DNA of 64,000 bases from positions 248,001-312,000 of the forward strand of contig DATCMB010000023.1 of NCBI GenBank assembly GCA_036563615.1, given 5' to 3'. The position numbers were made by a program, and so were the translations under genes. The DNA is from Candidatus Binatia bacterium. Its GTDB lineage: Bacteria; Desulfobacterota; Binatia; UBA12015. This document shows positions 35,200-43,868 of this stretch, one piece after another. The notes under the pieces were generated by a model that had not been told where the DNA came from, did no database searches, and worked only from the letters and a program-made list of their open reading frames with translations. How positions within the stretch are numbered: the stretch's first letter is position 1; each line of letters begins with the position of its first letter.

Positions 35200-36296
35200 G
35201 CGGAGATGCGCCGGACGATCTTGCGCTTGGTGGCGTTGATCGCCCGCAGGCTCTCGATGCCTTCCTCGGCGATGTCGTCGCCGACCATGCGGTCACCCTC
35301 GGCCGCGAGCTCGTCGAGGTCGACCCACATCGCGTAGCTCGCGCGCGTGCGCTCGGTGATGATGCCGGCCTTGAGCAGCGTCTTCGCCAGCGTGCGGAAG
35401 ACGTTGGTCGACTCCTTCATCGCCTCGCGGCGCTCCTCGTCGCCGAAGGCCTCCATCACCGCGCTGCGGACCCACTGCCAGTCGAGCCCGAACTGCGGAT
35501 ACATGAGCCGCTTCTGCTCGGCGTTCACCAGGTTGAAGAGCAGCGTGTTGAAGCACTCGAGCGCCCAGTCCTCGACGGCGTCGTGCTCCTCGGGCGGCAG
35601 CTCGGGCATCGTGATGCGCGCCCAGATCTTGCCGAACTTGTGGTGGAACGCCTCGTCGGTCATGACGAGCTGGCAGAGGCGGCGCAGCGTCGGGTCGAGC
35701 GCCTTGACGTGCAGCGTGCTGAAGGCGCCCATCGCGACGCCCTCGATCAGCATCTGCATGCCGACGATCTTCTTGTAGACCACCGGCGTCGAGACCAGCT
35801 CGCGCAGCAGCTTCCCGATCGTGTCGCCGACCGGGAAGATCTGCCCGTCGAAGCGCGACTGCGTGTACATCGTGAACGCGTGCACGTGGCGCGCCTCTTC
35901 GCGCACCTGGTTCGCCGCGTACTCCTGCGCGCCCGGATCGAGGAAGATGTCGCACAGGCTCGCCGACAGGTTGAGCGCGCCCTGCTCGCCGTGCAGCAGG
36001 TTCGACACCATCCAGCGCGCGGACTCGTTCGCGAAGCGGATCTTCTGCCCCTCGTCGAGCTTGTCCCACACCGCGGTGTGCGACTCGATGATGAAGTCGA
36101 ACGGCAGGATCGGCTCGTCGCGGAACCCAGGCGTGCGCAGGTCGATGTAGTCCGGATCCTCCGGATTCCAGAAGTGCTCCTCGGTCCGCGCGATGATCTC
36201 CTCGAAGTGAGGCGAGCGCTGGGCGTAGCGCCCGACGTCGAGCATCGCGGGGAAGTCCTCACGGGACACCGTCCGATACGCGGGATCGATCGCCAT
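35196..36296 (-). CDS. Ferritin-like diiron protein (putative oxygenase/desaturase)
   Basis: 366 residues, all-helical. Candidate iron ligands are E in LLHGEQGALNLS, REEARHVHAF (ExxH), E in MLIEGVAMG and TDEAFHHKFG (ExxH), matching the two E...ExxH halves of R2-like/acyl-ACP-desaturase/AurF-type proteins. The substrate is unknown; relatives desaturate or N-oxygenate. An AAGGAG site precedes ATG 36296. Regulated most likely by the coupled TetR through the palindrome at 36351-36378. Confidence 0.75.
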   Translation of the reverse strand: MAIDPAYRTVSREDFPAMLDVGRYAQRSPHFEEIIARTEEHFWNPEDPDYIDLRTPGFRDEPILPFDFIIESHTAVWDKLDEGQKIRFANESARWMVSNLLHGEQGALNLSASLCDIFLDPGAQEYAANQVREEARHVHAFTMYTQSRFDGQIFPVGDTIGKLLRELVSTPVVYKKIVGMQMLIEGVAMGAFSTLHVKALDPTLRRLCQLVMTDEAFHHKFGKIWARITMPELPPEEHDAVEDWALECFNTLLFNLVNAEQKRLMYPQFGLDWQWVRSAVMEAFGDEERREAMKESTNVFRTLAKTLLKAGIITERTRASYAMWVDLDELAAEGDRMVGDDIAEEGIESLRAINATKRKIVRRISA

Positions 36297-36350
36297 GCCG
36301 TGCTCCTTGCTTTTGCTGCTTGACTGCTGGGGGCCGCAGAGCGTGCGGCC

Positions 36351-36378
36351 GAGAAACTCTCATTACTGAGAGTTTCTC
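36351..36378 (-). promoter_or_regulatory. TetR-type operator, perfect 12-4-12 inverted repeat
   Basis: Arms GAGAAACTCTCA (36351-36362) and TGAGAGTTTCTC (36367-36378) pair perfectly around TTAC. It lies 55 bases upstream of the diiron gene's ATG. A possible -35 box TTGTCT (minus strand, 36388-36383) would place the palindrome over the spacer and -10 region. No T-tract follows on either strand, so a terminator for the upstream lipoprotein gene is less likely. Confidence 0.75.
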
Positions 36379-36402
36379 AGTCAGACAAGCAGGACGGGCG
36401 GG

Positions 36403-37179
36403 TCACGGCACGCAGGGCGTCGCGCTGGCGAAGAGACGGCCCTCGGGGTCGACGCAGGCGAAGCGGGTCTCGCCGGTCGCGAGCGCCTGCGACGCGATCG
36501 CGCCGTCGGGACCGACCGAGAAGCCCGGCGTGGCGAGCGCGGGCCCGGAGAAGGTCGCCGCGCGGAGATCGATGCCCGTTTCGACCCGGCCGAAGCCCGG
36601 GTGCACGCGCAGCAGCGCGTCGGTCACGGCGGGTCCGCCGGGGTGCGAGCGAAACGCGATGCCCTCGCGGAAGCCGCCCGGCCCGGACGGGTCGGGGAAG
36701 GAGAGGATGCCGAGCGCGACGTCGGCCGGCACGGGACCCATCGCGAAGACGTTGATCCCGGCCACCGGGACCCCCGGCGCCGCGCCGAAGTTGCCGACGT
36801 CGATCTCGAGCCCCTGCACCGAGCCCGAGGTCATGTCGCTGTGCGCGAAGGCGAGGATGTTCGCGCCCCACACGCCGCCGATCGGTCCGTGGCCGTCCAT
36901 CAGCGCGTAGAGCGCGGCGGTGTCCTCCTTCGAGCTGCGGTTCTCGCTCGCCACCGTGAGCGCGAAGTGGCGCGTGCCGTCGTCGGGCACGATCTCGGCG
37001 ATGCCGAGGCCCGCGCTGATCGGCGGCGGACCGGCCTGCGCGAGCATGTCCGCGAGCGACGCGCCGCCGAGCTCGAGGAGCCGCATCACGGCGGCGATGC
37101 CGTCGCTGCCCCCGCCGCCGCACGCCCAGCCGGCGACGAAGGCGAGCAGGGCGAGGGTGCTGCGCTTGAAACGCGTCAT
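36403..37179 (-). CDS. Hypothetical lipoprotein
   Basis: 258 residues. Signal sequence MTRFKRSTLALLAFVAGWAC with lipobox AGWAC, then GGGG. The rest is rich in Gly, Ala and Pro without cysteines until FACVDPEGRLFASATPC near the end; no domain is recognised. About 150 bases separate it from the upstream SGNH gene on the same strand. Probably membrane-anchored on the outside; function unknown. Confidence 0.7.
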   Translation of the reverse strand: MTRFKRSTLALLAFVAGWACGGGGSDGIAAVMRLLELGGASLADMLAQAGPPPISAGLGIAEIVPDDGTRHFALTVASENRSSKEDTAALYALMDGHGPIGGVWGANILAFAHSDMTSGSVQGLEIDVGNFGAAPGVPVAGINVFAMGPVPADVALGILSFPDPSGPGGFREGIAFRSHPGGPAVTDALLRVHPGFGRVETGIDLRAATFSGPALATPGFSVGPDGAIASQALATGETRFACVDPEGRLFASATPCVP

Positions 37180-37281
37180 GGCGACCTCCTCACGAGCGAC
37201 AGCGCTCGTCTCACCAGACGACGCGCGCGGGCGATCCTTTCGTCGCTTGCTCGGCGCGGGCTGGCGCGAGGCGAGCGGCCC

Positions 37282-37354
37282 GCGCCGCCGCTCAGCGCTC
37301 GCGCGCCGCCGCTCAGTGCTCGCGCGCCGCCGCTCAGCGTTCGCGCGCCGCCGC
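37282..37354. repeat. 21-bp tandem repeat duplicating a gene end with its stop codon
   Basis: On the minus strand the unit starts GCGGCGGCGCGCGA and ends in CTGA. Full copies are at 37334-37354 (true end of the SGNH gene), 37313-37333 and 37292-37312, with a partial fourth at 37282-37291. Each carries TGA in the same frame, so read-through would give AAARER, AAAREH, AAARER. Only one or two bases differ among copies. Confidence 0.9.
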
Positions 37355-38539
37355 GGCGACCGGGTCCGCGAGCTCGGCCGCGACGATCGCGTTCATCTCG
37401 GCCGCGTAGTGCCCGAGCTTCTCGAAGCCGTCCTCGCGGGCCTGCTGCATCGCTGCGCTCGGATCGACGACCCGGTGCCGCGACGCGATCTCGCGCAGCA
37501 GCTCGGCGTACCAGGGCTCGCCTCCGGCGTGCATCGTCGTGAGGTCCTCGCGCCGCGGCAGGTGCACGACGACGAACGCGGCGCCGCTCTCCGTGACCTC
37601 GCGCGCGAAGCGGTCGATCAGGGCGCGCGCGAGCGTGCGGCTCTCGTCGTCGAGGCGAAAGGGATCGGCGAGGTCGTTCGCCGCGATCGTGACCAGCAGC
37701 GCCAAGAGCTTGCTGCGCAGCCACCAGTGGTCGAAGTAGGGCGGCGCGTAGCGGTCGTACGCGGCGAGCGGCTGGCGGTCGAGGTCGGCGAGCGCGGCGA
37801 GCATGTCGCGCGGTGCGATCGTCGGCTGTCCGATCGCGCGCAGCGCGCGGTCGTCCGCGCCGCCTTCGAGGAGGAAGCGCGGCTTCTGCAGCGGCATGTC
37901 GGTCGCGGCGAAGTAGAGCGCGCGAAAGACGTTCAGGTTGCGCAGCGCGTTCTCGGGCTGGAAGCCGTAGACCACGACGTCGGGCGCGAAGCGACGGCCG
38001 TCGCGTCGCCAGCGCAGGTAGGCCTGGTCCGTGCCGTAGCCGTTGACGCCGAAGTTCAGCACCTCGGCGGCGATGCCGTGCTCGGCGAGCGCGCGCTCGA
38101 GCGCCACCGCCCAGGTGTCGTCGTCGCCGACCTCGTCGCCGAAGGTGAAGGAGTCGCCGAACACGGCCACGCGCAGCACGCCGGGTGTGGGCGCGAGCGC
38201 GGTCGGTCGGACGCCGCGGATGCCGTCGTAGCCGACGTGCGCGAGCCCCGACGCGCTGGTCGCGTTGCGACGCGGCGCCCAGCCGAGGTCCGGATCCCAG
38301 GCGAAGAACGTCCGCCCGTCCTCGAGCGCGGCGAGGCGCTCGGCGATGCTCGCGAGCGGCAGCCGGAAGGGGCGCAGGCGACGCTCGCCGATCCACTCCT
38401 GGCCGTCGGCGTCGCGCCGCACGACGGCGCGCACCACCAGCTCGCACGCGCCGAGCGAGAGCAGGACGACGGCGAGCGCGGTGAGCAGCCGCGCGCGCCG
38501 CCGCCGGGCGGTCGACGTCGTGCCCGGCGGCGGTGTCAC
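37334..38539 (-). CDS. SGNH/GDSL-type hydrolase-like exported protein
   Basis: 401 residues from GTG 38539, with an N-terminal signal anchor (about 15-40). Block I VFGDSFTFGDEV holds the nucleophile serine; NFGVNGYGTDQA fits block II/III; the C-terminal block has D and H in FEKLGHYAAEMNAIVA, where the His would complete the triad. The family deacetylates or deacylates polysaccharides and lipids. It starts 34 bases after the FG-GAP lipoprotein gene, so the two probably share an operon. Its last codons have been tandemly duplicated. Confidence 0.75.
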   Translation of the reverse strand: MTPPPGTTSTARRRRARLLTALAVVLLSLGACELVVRAVVRRDADGQEWIGERRLRPFRLPLASIAERLAALEDGRTFFAWDPDLGWAPRRNATSASGLAHVGYDGIRGVRPTALAPTPGVLRVAVFGDSFTFGDEVGDDDTWAVALERALAEHGIAAEVLNFGVNGYGTDQAYLRWRRDGRRFAPDVVVYGFQPENALRNLNVFRALYFAATDMPLQKPRFLLEGGADDRALRAIGQPTIAPRDMLAALADLDRQPLAAYDRYAPPYFDHWWLRSKLLALLVTIAANDLADPFRLDDESRTLARALIDRFAREVTESGAAFVVVHLPRREDLTTMHAGGEPWYAELLREIASRHRVVDPSAAMQQAREDGFEKLGHYAAEMNAIVAAELADPVAAAARER

Positions 38540-38573
38540 GCTCGCGGCGCTCGGTATGTGCGACGTCGCCGCT

Positions 38574-39935
38574 TCAGAGCTTCGCGTCGCTCAGGTTCCA
38601 GGTGATGTCGCCCTTCTCGAGCGGCGCGATCTTGGTCGGCACGAACTTGCCGTCGACGAAGCGGTACTGGCGCAGCTCGCCCTGGTCCTCGGAGGCGACG
38701 TAGATCTCGAGCGTACCGTCGGCGTCGAGGTCGGCGAGCAGGACGGGGTGCTCGAAGCCCGACGAGTTGGCGTCGATCTGCGTCTTCTTCCAGCCGTCGC
38801 CGTCGCGCTCGAAGAGCCACAGGCCGGACGAGAGCCCGCCCGCGACCAGGTCGATCTTGCCGTCACCGGTGACGTCGCCGGCGGCGATGGCGCGCATCAG
38901 CCGATCCGGGACGCTCGCGACCTCGGTGCTCTGCCACGTGCCGTCCCTCTGTAGACGGTATTGCTTGACGGTGACCGGACGCAGCAGCGTGCCGCCCTGA
39001 CCGAGCGCGCCCTCCCAGACGATGTACAGCTCGCTGATCCCGTCCTGATCCACGTCGGCGACCAGGATCTCCTTCGCGTGCGTGTCGCCGGGCGCGTCGA
39101 CGATCGACTTCTGCCAGCCCTCGGGCGAGCTCTTGTACATCGTGACCTCGCCGGGCTGCTCCTGATCGAGCTTGTTCGGCTTGCTCGGCGTCGCGAAGAA
39201 CTCCATCTTCCCGTCGCCGTCGACGTCCCCGATCTCGATCTCGTGCACGAACATGTTGGCTTGACGATCGACCTCCTCGACGCGCCAGTTCTCGTCGGGG
39301 TGGACGATCGCGACCACGCCCTGGTCGTGGGTCGCGATCACGAGCTCGTCGGTGCCGTCGTGATCGAGGTCGCCGCGCTCGATGTCGCGCAGACGGTCGT
39401 GCTTGCCGCCGAACTTCGGGTTCCAGTGCGTCTGCTGCTGCCACTTGCCGTCGGCGAAGCGCCAGGTCTTGAGCATCGCCTGGTTGCCGCCGATGGTGAG
39501 GAACCCGTCCTCGTACGCCATCGCCTTGTGCAGCACGTTGCTGTCCGGGTCCTCGAGGATGCTGACCGTCCAGCCGTCGCCGGTCTTGCGCACGATGGTG
39601 AGCTTCGCCGGGCCGGGCACGGGCCGGGTCTTGCCGTCGGGGCCTTTCTCGTCGACGAACTGTGCCTGCGCGACGAGCAGCGCTGCGACTTGCGGCCCTT
39701 CGATCGGATCCTGGCGCGGGGCCTGGGCGGCCGGTGCCGCGGACGCTTCGGGTTGCGGCGCGGCCGAGCTCGGTGCGGGGCTGGACGTCGACGTGGCGGC
39801 AGCCGTCGCCGTCGGCGCGCTCGCGGCGCGCTCGCCGGCCGGCTGCTCGCTCTGACATGCAGCAGCGGCGAGCACGATGCCGAGCGCGGCCAGCGTGTCA
39901 ACCACGGTGTGCGAGAGTCGCGATCGGTTCTCCAT
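38574..39935 (-). CDS. FG-GAP/VCBS-repeat lipoprotein
   Basis: 453 residues from ATG 39935 (ATG 39980 would precede the signal sequence by 15 residues). Lipobox in ALGIVLAAAAC, a long Ser/Ala/Pro/Thr linker (about 30-75) and at least five FG-GAP-like blades with calcium-loop motifs such as DLDHDGTDELVIA, DVDGDGKMEFFA, DVDQDGISELYI, DVTGDGKIDLVA and DLDADGTLEIYVA. It is a seven-bladed beta-propeller candidate anchored on the cell surface. First of two or three minus-strand genes for exported proteins, and divergent from the Cys-rich gene at 40089. Confidence 0.85.
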   Translation of the reverse strand: MENRSRLSHTVVDTLAALGIVLAAAACQSEQPAGERAASAPTATAAATSTSSPAPSSAAPQPEASAAPAAQAPRQDPIEGPQVAALLVAQAQFVDEKGPDGKTRPVPGPAKLTIVRKTGDGWTVSILEDPDSNVLHKAMAYEDGFLTIGGNQAMLKTWRFADGKWQQQTHWNPKFGGKHDRLRDIERGDLDHDGTDELVIATHDQGVVAIVHPDENWRVEEVDRQANMFVHEIEIGDVDGDGKMEFFATPSKPNKLDQEQPGEVTMYKSSPEGWQKSIVDAPGDTHAKEILVADVDQDGISELYIVWEGALGQGGTLLRPVTVKQYRLQRDGTWQSTEVASVPDRLMRAIAAGDVTGDGKIDLVAGGLSSGLWLFERDGDGWKKTQIDANSSGFEHPVLLADLDADGTLEIYVASEDQGELRQYRFVDGKFVPTKIAPLEKGDITWNLSDAKL

Positions 39936-40088
39936 CGGTCGCCATGACAAGCAGAGGCCTCCGAAACGAGCAAGCCACATTGCGCATCGTCGCGGCTCGT
40001 GTCGGCGACGCCATCTTCGTGTCGTCCGGCACGTTATTGGCTTGACCCGCGCGAAACCCCCCGGCTACTGCTGCCTCCAGAGGTTCAA

Positions 40089-42272
40089 ATGAAGCCACCG
40101 TCCACCGTGTCCCTCCGCTCCCGCTGCGCGCTCGTCGCGGCGTTGCTCATCGCCGCGCCGACCACGGTGACGGCACAGTCGGGCTCGACGCTCACGCCCG
40201 ATCGGCTCACGTACCTCGTGAGCAAGGACGTCGGCAGCGAACGCTGGACGATCAACTTCAACCTCGCGACGCTCGATCCGCCGCGCACGATCAACGTCAC
40301 GGGCAACGTGTACAAGAGCGACGGCTCACCACCGAGCTTCGTGTGGTGTCAGGAGCGCGAGGACTCGACGGGGACGCTGTCCAATCCGGACAGCGTCTTT
40401 CGTCTGCGCTGCAGCGGCGCGAGCACGTGCGGCGATACGGCGACCGGCTGCGCGCGCAACGAGTGGCAGACGATCGCCGACCTGATCGAGATCCCGGCGA
40501 GATTTTTTCTTCCTGAAGGACGCAACGCGCTCGCGGCCGCAGCGGACGGAAAGCTTCCGTCGCTCGACCTCGCCCGCGCGACCTCCGCACCGCCCGCCGC
40601 CCCAGCGGGCGTCGCGGCGCGCGGCGCCAACCTGCCGCCCGACGGCTCGAACTTCCTGGTCAACAAGGACCTCGCCGGGCTTCGCTGGTCGATCTCGCTC
40701 AACATGATCCCCGCGCATCGCGGCGACGGCGCGGTCTCGACCTGCGGCGACCGGCCGGACTGCATCATCAGCAACCGCGTGCTGAACGTCACCGGCAACG
40801 TCTATCCGGCCGACGGCAGCCCACCGCAGTTCGTCTTCTGTCAGGAGCGCCAGGACTCGACCGGCAACCTGCAGGACCCGTCGAGCGAGTTCCGCTTCGG
40901 CTGCCTCGGCGCAGCGCCGTGCGATGGAAGCGCCGAGGAGTGCGCCGAGCGCGACTGGCAGCCGATCCCGGGCGGCGGCGACGTGCGCTTGCCGGCGAGC
41001 TTCTTCCTGCCGCCGGGCGGGCTCCCCGCGACGCCGCAGTCCGATCCCGAGATCATCGTCATCGGCCGCACGTCGGATCCGCCCGCGGTGATGACGCCGC
41101 TCGGTGCGGGCGTCACGGCGCCCGACGGGGCGACCGTGCAGGGTGGCTGCGCGGAAGGTGCTGCGTGCAGCGTCGGCATCGGCAGCTGTCCGTCGGTGCA
41201 GGGCCGGATTGTGCTTGACGCGAACATCGGCTGCGCGTGCCGCGTCGACGACGTGCCGCCGCAGTGCATCGTCTGCGGCGACGGCGCGACCGGCACCTGC
41301 GGCGGCGACTGTCAGTACCAGGTCGGCGGCGCGACGGCGCGCGGCCAGTGCCTGCCGTTCTCGTCCACCAGCGGCCAGTGCGCGTGCTACGCGGCGGAGC
41401 AGGGCGACCAGGTCGCGATCAGCATCTGCGGCGGCTCGCTCGGCAACGGGTGCCCGGCCGGCAAGTGCTGCACCGACGACATCCGCGACGGCTGCGACCC
41501 CGCGGCCGGCGACGAGAACTGCCCGGGCCTCTGCGTCGACTCGGGCGGCTGTGATCCGACCACGAGCCTCTGCGGCTCGTGCTTCGACCAGCGCGATCCG
41601 GCGACGCTCTTCTGCGGAACGCTCGAGGCGCCGCCGGGCGCCTCGTGCTGCGAGGACTGCCCGGACGGTTCGATCAACTGCTACTGCGACCCGGGCCGCG
41701 TCTGTAACCTCGAGTCCGAGGGCGGCGGCTGCTGCCCGACGAACCGTCCGGACCTCTGCAACGCCTCGATCTGCATCCCGTCGGGCGCGAACTGCTGCGT
41801 CGACTGCCCGGACGGCGGCAACAGCTGCTACTGCGCGGCCGGCTCGCTGTGCGTGCTCGAGGCGGAGGGCGGCGGCTGCTGCCCGCTCGAGCGTCCGGTC
41901 GCCTGCAACGGGCTGTGCCTCGAGCCCGGTCTCGAGTGCTGCGCCGACTGCCCGCCGGGAGAAGACGCCTGCTGGTGCCCGCAGGGCATGCTGTGCGTGC
42001 CCGAGAACCGGGGCGGCGGCTGCATCGCGTGTCCCGCGGAGGCCCCCGTCAATTGCAGAAACGAGTGCCTGCCCGCCGGCACCGACTGCTGCTACGACCA
42101 GTTCGGCGGCTACTGCGAGCCGGGTTTCGAGTGCGTCCTGGGCTCGAACGAGTGCCGGGCGCGCGATGGTTCGGCGGCGCTCAGCACGGCGCAGTCGCGC
42201 CCGCGCACGCAAGGCGACGGCAGCGCACCGGGCGCGGAGCCGCGGCGCGCGCCGAAGCTGTCGCAGCAGTAG
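40089..42272 (+). CDS. Large cysteine-rich exported protein with duplicated modules
   Basis: 727 residues with a Sec signal peptide (cleavage near TVTA-QSG, residue 29). Two homologous N-terminal modules follow: residues about 40-160 (YLVSKDVGSERWTINFN, INVTGNVYKSDGSPPSFVWC) and about 215-340 (FLVNKDLAGLRWSISLN, LNVTGNVYPADGSPPQFVFC). From about 380 to 700 it becomes cysteine-rich with tandem units of about 45 residues, each containing CCxDCPxG, CxC, VC or LC, and GGGCCP. The tail is Ser/Arg/Pro-rich without anchor. Cysteines are mostly even in number per unit, so disulfide-bonded knots are likely. The function is unknown; adhesion or a surface coat is a guess. Confidence 0.85.
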   Translation: MKPPSTVSLRSRCALVAALLIAAPTTVTAQSGSTLTPDRLTYLVSKDVGSERWTINFNLATLDPPRTINVTGNVYKSDGSPPSFVWCQEREDSTGTLSNPDSVFRLRCSGASTCGDTATGCARNEWQTIADLIEIPARFFLPEGRNALAAAADGKLPSLDLARATSAPPAAPAGVAARGANLPPDGSNFLVNKDLAGLRWSISLNMIPAHRGDGAVSTCGDRPDCIISNRVLNVTGNVYPADGSPPQFVFCQERQDSTGNLQDPSSEFRFGCLGAAPCDGSAEECAERDWQPIPGGGDVRLPASFFLPPGGLPATPQSDPEIIVIGRTSDPPAVMTPLGAGVTAPDGATVQGGCAEGAACSVGIGSCPSVQGRIVLDANIGCACRVDDVPPQCIVCGDGATGTCGGDCQYQVGGATARGQCLPFSSTSGQCACYAAEQGDQVAISICGGSLGNGCPAGKCCTDDIRDGCDPAAGDENCPGLCVDSGGCDPTTSLCGSCFDQRDPATLFCGTLEAPPGASCCEDCPDGSINCYCDPGRVCNLESEGGGCCPTNRPDLCNASICIPSGANCCVDCPDGGNSCYCAAGSLCVLEAEGGGCCPLERPVACNGLCLEPGLECCADCPPGEDACWCPQGMLCVPENRGGGCIACPAEAPVNCRNECLPAGTDCCYDQFGGYCEPGFECVLGSNECRARDGSAALSTAQSRPRTQGDGSAPGAEPRRAPKLSQQ

Positions 42273-42300
42273 GCGACGTCGTCACGAATGAAGCCGCGAG

Positions 42301-42342
42301 CGCGCGGCGCCGGCCTCGGAGGTCCCGAGCCGGCGCCGCGCG
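42301..42342 (+). terminator. Strong hairpin downstream of the Cys-rich gene
   Basis: Arms 42301-42319 and 42325-42342 form an 18-bp GC stem with a single bulged C and a five-base loop, 28 bases after the stop codon. No T-tract follows. In the 340-base gap between this gene and the P450 I see only this hairpin and the promoter/operator at 42504-42532. Confidence 0.55.
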
Positions 42343-42503
42343 TCGTCTCGTCCCGCGCAGCGCGCGTCGCTCCTCCCGCCTCGGGGCAGCTCGGGCGGCA
42401 CGCGTCGTGACCGCCGCGGTGTGCTCGACGCGTCGCCCTCGGTCGCGCGGCTGGTCGTCGGCCGCGGCGTGTGCTCCCCCGTCCCGCTCACCCGACGCAA
42501 GCG

Positions 42504-42532
42504 TTGACTAACGAACGTTCGTTGGCTAGCGT
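42504..42532 (+). promoter_or_regulatory. P450 promoter with TetR-type operator
   Basis: TTGACT (42504-42509) as -35 box, then the perfect 14-bp palindrome AACGAACGTTCGTT (42510-42523) filling the spacer, and a weak -10 TAGCGT (42527-42532) at 17-base spacing. A repressor here would block polymerase directly. The palindrome differs in one base from 61008-61021 upstream of a TetR gene, with identical placement relative to TTGAC. Transcription would start about 75 bases before the P450 ATG. Confidence 0.7.
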
Positions 42533-42612
42533 CGAAGCCTCACGAGCACCGCGTGTCGCAATCCTTCCTGCGGTGCGCCGCCCGCGCACCGCACGCGACG
42601 AGGAGGTCGAAA

Positions 42613-43836
42613 ATGGAGCTCCACGAGGTCGACCTGGTCAACCCGGACATCTGGGTCGAGGGTGTTCCGCACGAGGCCTTCCGGCTGCTGCGTCGGAAGG
42701 CGCCGGTGTTCTGGCAGGAGATGCCGGGGAGCCGCGGCTTCTGGGCGATCACGCGCTACGACGACGTCGTCGCCGTCTCGAAGGATCCGGCGACCTTCTC
42801 CTCGTACAAGGGCGGCACGATCCTCCGGGATCTCCCCGAGGAGGACCTGAACAACACGCGGACCATGATGCTCAACATGGATCCGCCCCAGCACAGCAAG
42901 TACCGCAAGCTCGTCAGCCAGGGCTTCACGCCGCGCAGGACGGCGATGCTCGAGCCGCGCATCCGTGCGGCGACGACCGCGATCCTCGACGCGGTCGCCG
43001 AGCGCGGCGAGTGCGATTTTGTGCGTGACATCGCGGCCGAGCTGCCGCTGATCGTGATCGCCGAGCTGATCGGCGTCCCGCTCGAGGACCGGGAGAAGAT
43101 CTTCGAGCTGTCGAACCGTCTGATCGGCTTCGACGATCCCGAGTTCCAGAACTCGGAGAACGACGGCAAGGCGGCGGCGATGGAGATGTGGATGTACGCC
43201 AACCAGCTCGCCCAGGAGCGCAAGAATGCGCCGCGCGACGACCTGGTGAGCCTGCTGATGACCAGCGAGGTCGACGGCGAGAAGCTCTCGGAGATGGAGT
43301 TCGACTCCTTCTTCCTGCTGCTCGCGGTCGCGGGCAACGAGACCACGCGCAACCTGATCTCCGGCGGCATGCTGGCGCTGATCGAGCACCCCGACGAGCG
43401 CCGCAAGCTGATCGAGAACCCGAATCTCATCCCGACCGCGGTCGAGGAGATGCTGCGTTGGGTGTCGCCGGTGAGCCAGTTCCGACGCACCGCGACGCGC
43501 GACACCGAGATCCGCGGTCAGAAGATTCGCGAGGGCGACAAGGTCGTCATCTACTACCAGTCGGCGAACCGCGACGAGGACGTCTTCCCCGATCCCTTCA
43601 AGTTCGACGTGACGCGCACGCCGAACAACCACCTCGCGTTCGGCATCGGCGAGCATTTCTGCCTCGGCGCGAACCTCGCGCGGCTCGAGATCCGCGTCAT
43701 GTTCGAGGAGCTGCTGCGCCGCATGCCGGACATCGAGCTCGCCGGGCCGGTGCGTCGCCTGCGCTCGAACTTCATCAACGGCATCAAGGAGATGCCCGTG
43801 CGCTTCACGCCGACGCGCAAGCTCGCCGCCGGTTGA
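42613..43836 (+). CDS. Cytochrome P450 (CYP124/125-like)
   Basis: 407 residues from ATG 42613, preceded by AGGAGG. I-helix AGNETTRN for oxygen activation, ExxR in EEMLR, RRTATRDTE, and heme loop FGIGEHFCLGANLARLE with Cys350 as thiolate ligand. The overall pattern (MDPPQHSKYRKLVSQGFTPR, LAFGIGEHFCLG) resembles bacterial P450s acting on steroids, fatty acids or terpenoid chains. A dedicated ferredoxin gene follows after 32 bases. Likely induced when the TetR at 61040 is released by its ligand, as judged from the shared operator. Confidence 0.93.
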   Translation: MELHEVDLVNPDIWVEGVPHEAFRLLRRKAPVFWQEMPGSRGFWAITRYDDVVAVSKDPATFSSYKGGTILRDLPEEDLNNTRTMMLNMDPPQHSKYRKLVSQGFTPRRTAMLEPRIRAATTAILDAVAERGECDFVRDIAAELPLIVIAELIGVPLEDREKIFELSNRLIGFDDPEFQNSENDGKAAAMEMWMYANQLAQERKNAPRDDLVSLLMTSEVDGEKLSEMEFDSFFLLLAVAGNETTRNLISGGMLALIEHPDERRKLIENPNLIPTAVEEMLRWVSPVSQFRRTATRDTEIRGQKIREGDKVVIYYQSANRDEDVFPDPFKFDVTRTPNNHLAFGIGEHFCLGANLARLEIRVMFEELLRRMPDIELAGPVRRLRSNFINGIKEMPVRFTPTRKLAAG

Positions 43837-43868
43837 CAGGACGGTCCCCGGCAAACGATGAGGAAGGC

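Noticed and set aside
36351-36378. Rho-independent terminator for the upstream lipoprotein gene
   Set aside because: The dyad is strong but has no T-tract on the minus strand, and its position before the diiron gene fits an operator better.
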